Source: Streptomyces sp. CG1 (GTDB lineage Bacteria; Actinomycetota; Actinomycetes; Streptomycetales; Streptomycetaceae). Taken from it: a DNA stretch of 64,000 nucleotides. The DNA lies in assembly GCF_041080625.1 (NCBI RefSeq), contig NZ_CP163518.1, positions 5,941,001-6,005,000 on the forward strand, in the 5' to 3' direction. Position 1 is the stretch's first letter. Each line of letters starts with the position of its first letter. A model generated the notes under the pieces. That model was not told the origin of the DNA, made no database searches, and saw nothing but the letters and a program-made list of their open reading frames with translations. A program made the position numbers and the translations under genes. Shown here piece by piece: positions 58,448 through 64,000 of the stretch.

Positions 58448-58768
58448 ATGTCTGTTGACCGCGTTGAAGAGGCCGCGACCGGCACCGAGTCCACGGCCGC
58501 GACGGCCACCGAGTCGGCCGTGCGCACGTACGCGGTCGCCCCGGGCGTCCGGCTCAACGTCCGCAACGGCCCCGGCACCAGCTACGGCATCGTGCGCGTC
58601 CTGCCTGAGGGGACCCGCGTGCCGATCTTCTGCCAGACGCCGGGTACGACGGTGAGCGGCCCGTACGGCACCTCCAACATCTGGGACAACATCGACAACG
58701 GCGAGTACGTCTCCGACGCCTACGTCCAGACCGGCAGCGACGGCTACGTCGCCTCGCGCTGCGCCTGA
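58448..58768 (+). CDS. SH3-domain protein without signal peptide
   Basis: 106 aa, ATG preceded by GGGGGAGG. Residues 25-106 form a bacterial SH3b-like domain (APGVRLNVRNGPGTSYGIVR, EGTRVPIFCQTPGTTVSGPY) with one pair of Cys (FCQTPG and SRCA). SH3b domains usually bind cell wall and are exported, but the N-terminus here (MSVDRVEEAATGTESTAATA) is acidic and not a signal peptide. It is divergent from a kinase whose propeller faces outward; a link is speculative. Confidence 0.75.
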   Translation: MSVDRVEEAATGTESTAATATESAVRTYAVAPGVRLNVRNGPGTSYGIVRVLPEGTRVPIFCQTPGTTVSGPYGTSNIWDNIDNGEYVSDAYVQTGSDGYVASRCA

Positions 58769-58810
58769 CCCCATGGGGAGCCCGCCCCCGTCCGGCGCCA
58801 TAATCGTTCC

Positions 58811-59335
58811 GTGAGCGACGAAACCGGCACCCCGGACACCCCGGCGGGCTCCTCCCGCGGCACGGCCCCGAGCGGCGGCCCCCGCCCCGAGCCCCTCCGC
58901 TTCTTCGGCACCACCTGGGTGAACCACGACAACGGCTACACCGTCCGCCGGGCCGGCGTCGCCATCGGCTCGCTCGCCGCGGCCGTCGCCTCCTGCCTGG
59001 TCCTCCGCTTCGCCTACGAGGGCATCCAGATCGCCGACACCGGCTCCTTCGTGACCGTGCTGATCATCGCCATGTTCGCGATCTGCAGCGCGCTCGCCTT
59101 CCGCAACACCTGGGAGGGCTTCGGCAAGCGCCATGACCCTCAGCGCCAGGCCTCCCTGCGCGGCCTGCTCGCCATCGGCTTCGTCGGCTCCCTCCTCGCC
59201 TACTTCTTCCGCTCCCTCACCGAGGCCCCGGGCGAGAAGCTCCACCGCGAGGAGTACGACCAGGCCCGCGAGGCCCACGAGCGCCGCACCTCCCGCCGCA
59301 CCGGCAACCCGTCGAAGAAGAAGCGCAACCACTGA
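58811..59335 (+). CDS. integral membrane protein of unknown function
   Basis: 174 aa, GTG start with CATAAT 6 nt upstream. About three membrane segments (48-68, 76-96, 117-133) follow a Pro/Gly/Ser-rich cytoplasmic start containing FFGTTWVNHDNGYTVRRAGV. The C-terminus is strongly basic (RRTSRRTGNPSKKKRNH). Proteins like this are sometimes labelled EamA/RhaT-like, but three segments are too few for that transporter fold, so I leave it unassigned. Confidence 0.75.
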   Translation: MSDETGTPDTPAGSSRGTAPSGGPRPEPLRFFGTTWVNHDNGYTVRRAGVAIGSLAAAVASCLVLRFAYEGIQIADTGSFVTVLIIAMFAICSALAFRNTWEGFGKRHDPQRQASLRGLLAIGFVGSLLAYFFRSLTEAPGEKLHREEYDQAREAHERRTSRRTGNPSKKKRNH

Positions 59336-59427
59336 CACCGGCCTCCGGCCCGTAGCCCTCCCCGAAAACCGCCTCCCGCTCCGGAAATCCCGATGTCGTC
59401 CTGTCCCCGGCGTCCCAGGATGTCCGT

Positions 59428-60219
59428 ATGACCACGACACGACCGACCCCGTCCACCCCCTCGCACTCGGCCCGCGCGCACTCCTTCAACTCCGCCGCCG
59501 CCCAGTACGCGGCGAACCGCCCCTCCTACCCGCCCGCCCTCTTCGACGCCATCGAGGAGCTGGCCGGCCGGTCCCTGTCGGGTGCCCGGGTCGTGGACGT
59601 CGGCGCCGGAACGGGCATCGCGACCGCGCTCCTGCACGACCGCGGCGCCGACGTCCTCGCCGTCGAACCCGGCGAGGGCATGGCCGCCGAGTTCCGCCGC
59701 GGGCTGCCGCAGCTCCCGATCGTCCGCGGCAACGGCAACGCCCTCCCCGTCGCCGACGCCTACGCCGACTTCGTCACCTACGCCCAGGCCTGGCACTGGA
59801 CCGACACCGCCCGCTCGGTGCCGGAGGCGCTGCGGGTGCTGCGGCCGGGCGGTGCGCTGGCGGTGTGGTGGAACACCGACGCGCTTGACGTCGACTGGAT
59901 CGCCGAGGCCGCCGACCGCACGGGCCGCTTCCTCGGCGTGGACGTCGCCGCGAAGAAGCGCAAGGCCGGCGAGCGCACCGACCTGGCCGACCCCAGCGGG
60001 CGCCTGGACTTCGTCCGGCGCGACGTCCGCTGGACCCGCCGCGTCCCGGTCGACACCCACCTCGCCAACATCGGCAGCCACTCGGCCTTCCTCGTCGCGT
60101 CGCAGGAGCGCAGGACCGCCTACCTGGAAGAGGAGCGCGCCCATCTGCTGAAGGTCTTCCCGGACGGCATCGTCGAGGAGACCTACGACGTGCTACTCCT
60201 CGTCGCCACCAAGCCCTGA
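59428..60219 (+). CDS. class I SAM-dependent methyltransferase
   Basis: 263 aa. Methyltransferase type 11 core: motif I VVDVGAGTGIATALLHDRGA, acidic loop LAVEPGEGMAAEF, DFVTYAQAWHWTD (motif IV region) and EALRVLRPGGALAVWWN. An FNSAAAQYAANRPSYP start is typical of the subgroup that resembles trans-aconitate and SmtA-like enzymes. The substrate is unknown. It is a single gene; CAGGAT 6 nt upstream may be its -10. Confidence 0.85.
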   Translation: MTTTRPTPSTPSHSARAHSFNSAAAQYAANRPSYPPALFDAIEELAGRSLSGARVVDVGAGTGIATALLHDRGADVLAVEPGEGMAAEFRRGLPQLPIVRGNGNALPVADAYADFVTYAQAWHWTDTARSVPEALRVLRPGGALAVWWNTDALDVDWIAEAADRTGRFLGVDVAAKKRKAGERTDLADPSGRLDFVRRDVRWTRRVPVDTHLANIGSHSAFLVASQERRTAYLEEERAHLLKVFPDGIVEETYDVLLLVATKP

Positions 60220-60345
60220 CCCTGGGCGAAGTCCCGTCGACAGCGGCGGCCGGGTGCCCTCCCGGCCGCCACTGCCGTATCCGCACGCACGCACTCGCAC
60301 GCACTCGCACCCGCACGCAGCGGCACTGCACCAGCGCGCACCCCC

Positions 60346-60391
60346 TTGACGTCCGCGGTGCCCCAGGCAGATTATTCATCGTGTGATGAAT
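60346..60391 (+). promoter_or_regulatory. ABC exporter promoter with palindromic operator on the start codon
   Basis: TTGACG (60346-60351), an 18-nt spacer and GATTAT (60370-60375) form a promoter whose start would fall on the GTG at 60383. A perfect inverted repeat ATTCATC-GTGT-GATGAAT (60374-60391) overlaps the -10, transcription start and start codon. A repressor must bind here, but no regulator gene is adjacent. Confidence 0.6.
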
Positions 60392-61201
60392 TACCCGTCG
60401 GACCCACCGACCGACCCGCTCACCCCCTCCACCGCGGCCACCACCGCCATCCACGCCGACGACCTCACCGTCGTCCGCGGCCCCCGCACCGTCCTGCACC
60501 ACCTCCGCTTCACCGTCCCCCGCAGCCAGATCACCGGCCTGCTCGGCCCCTCCGGCTGCGGCAAGTCCACCCTCATGCGCGCCGTCGTGGGCACCCAGGC
60601 CAAGGTCACCGGCACCCTCAACGTCCTCGGCCGCCCCGCCGGCCACCCCACCCTGCGCAGCCGCATCGGCTACGTCACCCAGGCCCCCTCCGTCTACGAC
60701 GACCTGACCGTCCGCCAGAACCTCGACTACTTCGCCGCCATCCTCGACCCGGGCCGTGCCGCCGCAGAGCGCCGCCACGAACACGTCACCCGGGCCATCG
60801 CCGACGTCGACCTCACCAGCCACGCCGACGCCCTCGCCGGCAACCTCTCCGGCGGGCAGCGCAGCCGCGTCTCCCTCGCCGTCGCCCTCCTCGGAACCCC
60901 GGAACTCCTCGTCCTCGACGAACCCACCGTCGGCCTCGACCCCGTCCTCCGCCGCGACCTGTGGACCCTCTTCCACGACATCGCCGCCATCCGCGGCGCC
61001 ACCCTCCTCGTCTCCTCCCACGTCATGGACGAGGCCGAGCGCTGCCACCGCCTCCTCCTCATGCGCGAGGGCGAGATCCTCGCCGAAGACACCCCCGACG
61101 CCCTGCGCACCCGCACCGGCACCGACACCGTCGAGGCCGCGTTCCTCCGCCTCGTCGACGAGGCCGCCACCGCACACCCCACCCAGGAGACGACCCGATG
61201 A
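60383..61201 (+). CDS. ABC transporter ATP-binding protein (DrrA-like drug exporter)
   Basis: 272 aa from the GTG at 60383 (ATG 60386 possible). Walker A GPSGCGKST, Q loop, signature LSGGQRSRVSLAVALLG, Walker B LLVLDEPTVGLDP and the H-loop region SSHVMDEAERC. The order matches type-2 exporters of the DrrA/CcmA group. It powers the permease encoded next, whose ATG overlaps the stop (ATGA). Transcription is probably leaderless and controlled by the palindrome over its start. Confidence 0.93.
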   Translation: MMNYPSDPPTDPLTPSTAATTAIHADDLTVVRGPRTVLHHLRFTVPRSQITGLLGPSGCGKSTLMRAVVGTQAKVTGTLNVLGRPAGHPTLRSRIGYVTQAPSVYDDLTVRQNLDYFAAILDPGRAAAERRHEHVTRAIADVDLTSHADALAGNLSGGQRSRVSLAVALLGTPELLVLDEPTVGLDPVLRRDLWTLFHDIAAIRGATLLVSSHVMDEAERCHRLLLMREGEILAEDTPDALRTRTGTDTVEAAFLRLVDEAATAHPTQETTR

Positions 61202-61971
61202 GTCCGACCGCCCCGGCCGCCCCCACCGGCGCACTCAACACCTCCCGCACCACCGCCACCGCGGCCCGGGTCCTGCGCCAACTCCGCCACGACCCGCGCA
61301 CCATCGCGCTGATGATCGTCGTCCCCTGCCTGATGCTGATCCTGCTGCGCTACGTCTTCGACGGCAGCCCGCGCACCTTCGACAACATCGGTGCATCCCT
61401 GCTCGGCATCTTCCCGCTGATCACGATGTTCCTCGTCACCTCCATCGCCACCCTGCGCGAACGCACCTCCGGCACCCTCGAACGCCTCCTCGCCATGCCC
61501 CTCGGCAAGGCCGACCTCATCGCCGGCTATGCCCTCGCCTTCGGCACCCTCGCCATCGTCCAGTCCGCCCTCGCCACCGGACTCGCCCTGTGGGTGCTCG
61601 GCCTCGACGTCACCGGCTCCCCCTGGCTGCTCCTCCTCGTCGCCCTCCTTGACGCTCTGCTCGGCACGGCCCTCGGTCTCTTCGTCTCGGCCTTCGCGGC
61701 CTCGGAATTCCAGGCGGTCCAGTTCATGCCCGCGGTGATCTTTCCCCAGCTCCTCCTCTGCGGCCTGTTCACTCCTCGGTCCGACATGCACCCCGCCCTC
61801 ACGGCCATCTCCGACGTCCTCCCGATGTCGTACGCCGTCGACGGCATGAACGAAGTCCTCCACCACACCGACATGACCGCGACCTTCGTCCGGGACGTCC
61901 TGATCGTCGCGGGCTGCGCCCTGTTGGTGCTCGGCCTGGGTGCGGCGACGCTCCGACGGCGCACGGCCTAG
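61198..61971 (+). CDS. ABC-2 type transporter permease (DrrB-like)
   Basis: 257 aa with six hydrophobic segments and the ABC-2 family pattern: ALMIVVPCLMLILLRYVFDG, LRERTSGTLERLLAMPLGKA, FMPAVIFPQLLLCGLFTP and MSYAVDGMNEVL. It pairs with the overlapping ATP-binding gene as a half-size drug or lipid exporter. The substrate is unknown. No regulator or biosynthetic genes are adjacent. Confidence 0.92.
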   Translation: MSPTAPAAPTGALNTSRTTATAARVLRQLRHDPRTIALMIVVPCLMLILLRYVFDGSPRTFDNIGASLLGIFPLITMFLVTSIATLRERTSGTLERLLAMPLGKADLIAGYALAFGTLAIVQSALATGLALWVLGLDVTGSPWLLLLVALLDALLGTALGLFVSAFAASEFQAVQFMPAVIFPQLLLCGLFTPRSDMHPALTAISDVLPMSYAVDGMNEVLHHTDMTATFVRDVLIVAGCALLVLGLGAATLRRRTA

Positions 61972-62034
61972 CCGCCGTTCCGCCCACCGGACAACCCAGC
62001 CACACCCCTCCTCACCGGTGCGAAACTGAACCCC

Positions 62035-62847
62035 ATGAGCCAGAAAGTCGCAGTCCTCGGCACCGGCAAGATCGGCGAAGCCCTGCTCAGCGGAATGATC
62101 CGGGCGGGCTGGGCCCCAGCCGACCTCCTGGTCACCGCCCGCCGCCCCGAACGCGCCGAAGAACTCCGCACCCGCTACGGAGTCGCCCCGGTCAGCAACA
62201 TCGAGGCAGCCAAGACCGCCGACACCCTCATCCTCACGGTCAAGCCGCAGGACATGGGCACCCTCCTGGACGAGCTGGCCCCGCACGTCCCCGGCGACCG
62301 TCTGATCATCAGCGGCGCCGCCGGAATCCCCACCTCCTTCTTCGAGGAGCGCCTGCCTGCAGGCATCCCGGTCGTCCGTGTCATGACCAACACCCCGGCC
62401 CTCGTCGACGAGGCGATGTCGGTCATCTCCGCCGGCAGCCACGCCACCGAGCAGCACCTTGCACACGCCGAGGAGATCTTCGGTGCCGTGGGCAAGACGC
62501 TCCGCGTCCCCGAGACCCAGCAGGACGCCTGCACCGCCCTTTCCGGCTCCGGTCCCGCGTACTTCTTCTATCTGGTCGAGGCCATGACCGATGCCGGCAT
62601 CCTGCTCGGCCTGCCCCGAGACAAGGCCCACGACCTCATCGTCCAGTCCGCCATCGGCGCCGCCGTGATGCTCCGCGACAGCGGCGAACACCCCGTCAAA
62701 CTCCGCGAGAACGTCACCTCCCCGGCCGGCACGACCATCAACGCCATCCGCGAACTGGAGAACCACGGCGTACGGGCCGCCCTCATCGCGGCCCTCGAAG
62801 CCGCCCGCGACCGCAGCCGCGAACTCGCCTCCGGCAAGAAGGACTGA
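62035..62847 (+). CDS. proC: pyrroline-5-carboxylate reductase
   Basis: 270 aa. It reduces pyrroline-5-carboxylate to proline with NAD(P)H. The N-terminal motif is VAVLGTGKIGEALLSGMI, followed by ILTVKPQDM, ISGAAGIPTSFFEERLP, VRVMTNTPALVDEAMS and the P5CR signature TALSGSGPAYFFYLVEAMTD with the C-terminal SPAGTTINAIRELE. It is convergent with trpS. Confidence 0.96.
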   Translation: MSQKVAVLGTGKIGEALLSGMIRAGWAPADLLVTARRPERAEELRTRYGVAPVSNIEAAKTADTLILTVKPQDMGTLLDELAPHVPGDRLIISGAAGIPTSFFEERLPAGIPVVRVMTNTPALVDEAMSVISAGSHATEQHLAHAEEIFGAVGKTLRVPETQQDACTALSGSGPAYFFYLVEAMTDAGILLGLPRDKAHDLIVQSAIGAAVMLRDSGEHPVKLRENVTSPAGTTINAIRELENHGVRAALIAALEAARDRSRELASGKKD

Positions 62848-62956
62848 CCCGGCGCCGGGGGTAGGGGGGCGACGGCTCACCACAGCCGCACGCCCCCACC
62901 CACCCGCCCGTCCCCGCAGGTACAGGCCCGCCCGAACGGGCCGGCACGGGCAGGCC

Positions 62957-63985
62957 CTAACGAGTGGCCGCGCTCAACGCGGTATCGAACACCGGCGGCA
63001 ACAGCCCGATCGCCCGATACGCCGCATCGACGGTCGGCCGGGCCATCGCCCTCGCCTTCTTCGCCCCATCCCGCAGCACCCCCTCCACAAAGGCAGGATC
63101 CGCGCACAGCTCCCTGTGCCTGGTCTGCACGGGCCTGAGGACCTCCACCACTGCCTCCGCGGTGTCCTTCTTCAAAGCGCCGTACGACTGGTAAACGCCC
63201 GCCAGTGACTCAGGGTTCCCACCCGTGCACGCAGCGAGAATCTCCAGCAGATTCGAGACCCCCGGCCGCCCCTCGCGGTCGTACTCCACATCCCGCCCGC
63301 TGTCGGTGACGGCACGCATGACCTTCTTGCGCACGTCGTCCGGCTCGTCGAGGAGATAGACGACCCCCAGACCCGAGTCGTCCGACTTCCCCATCTTCGC
63401 CGTCGGGTTCTGCAGATTCATCACCCGTGCCGCGACCCCCGGCCGCGTCGCCTTCGGCACCACGAACGTGTGCCCGTACCGCTGGTTGAACCGCACCGCG
63501 AGATCCCGCGCCAGCTCGACATGCTGCACCTGGTCGTCCCCGACCGGCACCTCGCCCGCGCCGTACGCCAGGATGTCCGCCGCCATCAGCACCGGATACG
63601 TCAGCAGCGACAGCCGCACGCCCGCGCCCCGCTCCTGTTGCCGGGCGACCTTCTCCTTGTACTGGATCATCCGCCGCATCTCACCGTCGGACGCCACACA
63701 CTCCAGCAGGTATGACAGCCTCGCGTGCTCGTCGACATGGCTCTGCAGGAACACGGTGCACACCTCGGGATCGAGCCCGGCCGCCAGCATCAACGTCGCC
63801 GTCTGCCGACTGAGCCTGCGCAATCGCGCCGGATCCTGGTCCACGGTCAGCGCGTGCAGATCCACGACGCAGAACAGCGCGTCAGCCTGGTGCTGGTCCG
63901 TCTCCACCCAGCGCCGCAGGGCTCCCAGGTAGTTGCCCAACGTCAGGTGCCCGGTCGGCTGGATCCCGCTGAATACCCGCGTCAT
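62957..63985 (-). CDS. trpS: tryptophanyl-tRNA synthetase (auxiliary TrpRS1 type by position)
   Basis: 342 aa from the ATG at 63985, with GGAGG 10 nt upstream; a GTG at 63991 is too close to it. Class I motifs: HLTLGNYLGAL (HIGH-type) after FSGIQPTG, and AKMGKSDDS (KMSKS-type). VGDDQVQHVELARDLAVRFN contacts the amino acid. The gene next to proC corresponds, from memory, to S. coelicolor TrpRS1, an inducible enzyme giving resistance to indolmycin, with a housekeeping copy elsewhere. The upstream control region lies outside the window. Confidence 0.93.
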   Translation of the reverse strand: MTRVFSGIQPTGHLTLGNYLGALRRWVETDQHQADALFCVVDLHALTVDQDPARLRRLSRQTATLMLAAGLDPEVCTVFLQSHVDEHARLSYLLECVASDGEMRRMIQYKEKVARQQERGAGVRLSLLTYPVLMAADILAYGAGEVPVGDDQVQHVELARDLAVRFNQRYGHTFVVPKATRPGVAARVMNLQNPTAKMGKSDDSGLGVVYLLDEPDDVRKKVMRAVTDSGRDVEYDREGRPGVSNLLEILAACTGGNPESLAGVYQSYGALKKDTAEAVVEVLRPVQTRHRELCADPAFVEGVLRDGAKKARAMARPTVDAAYRAIGLLPPVFDTALSAATR

Positions 63986-64000
63986 CTCCACTCCACCTCC

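Noticed and set aside
60727..62883. 718-aa minus-strand frame over the ABC operon and proC
   Set aside because: It spans three well-supported plus-strand genes and has shadow composition.

Overview
This window is a piece of a high-GC actinobacterial chromosome, almost certainly Streptomyces. The evidence is the very GC-rich third codon positions, frequent GTG starts, and marker genes: Lsr2, the sigE-cseA-cseB-cseC envelope-stress operon, DisA, an orphan NuoD, DUF3180, two-repeat ClpC and a trpS next to proC. From memory, and not checked by search, the order matches the S. coelicolor core segment from folE to the auxiliary trpS. I see no rRNA, tRNA, CRISPR array, prophage or insertion sequence. 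Most of the window is core genome with a few probable accessory insertions.

Layout. 0-6 kb: tail of folE, a convergent folate cluster on the minus strand (folP, NTF2-like, folB, folK, DUF3180) and an MprF-like lipid aminoacyltransferase. 6-13 kb: membrane esterase, coiled-coil protein, two PH-domain membrane proteins, orphan nuoD and a MidA-type methyltransferase. 13-18 kb: a NarL-type two-component pair, an ArsR/DUF5937 regulator with a strong palindromic operator, a 68-aa ORF and a threonine-aldolase-like enzyme. 18-24 kb: a cofactor operon (DUF2520 protein, panC, nadB, nadC, coaX) for pantothenate/CoA and NAD. 24-30 kb: small membrane protein, BlaI-like regulator, GNAT, lsr2, SCO3374-like protein and clpC, which has two ClgR-type boxes upstream. 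30-40 kb: an accessory-looking stretch with a NACHT NTPase, secreted HAD phosphatase, truncated M23 domain, TetR/MFS pair, AraC/VOC pair and SDR/TetR pair. 40-48 kb: cseC-cseB-cseA-sigE, mutY, a membrane protein, disA and radA. 48-54 kb: a sigma-like/zinc-finger/BACON fusion followed by tandem repeats, a Cys-rich protein, ppx, a sugar-phosphate-isomerase-like protein and TetR. 54-64 kb: ilvD, a Ser/Thr kinase with a propeller sensor, SH3 and membrane proteins, a methyltransferase, a drug-type ABC exporter, proC and trpS.

How the genes work together. The folate and the panC/nadB/nadC/coaX clusters make cofactors. clpC, lsr2, sigE-cse, disA and radA serve proteostasis, chromatin silencing, envelope-stress response and genome integrity. 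Several regulator/target pairs have operators visible in the DNA (TetR/MFS, TetR/SDR, ArsR, an operator on the start codon of the ABC exporter, and a triple direct repeat upstream of sigE that could be the CseB site). About a dozen genes have a TANNNT hexamer 6-7 nt before the start codon, which suggests leaderless transcripts; I used this to choose starts.

The most interesting items for follow-up are the NACHT protein, the three-part BACON fusion with repeats starting in its own stop-codon region, the nuoD/MidA pairing, the putative CseB and ClgR boxes, the SDR lacking its catalytic Tyr/Lys, and the orphan operator over the ABC exporter start. All assignments come from reading the sequence and recalling families; no database search was run.
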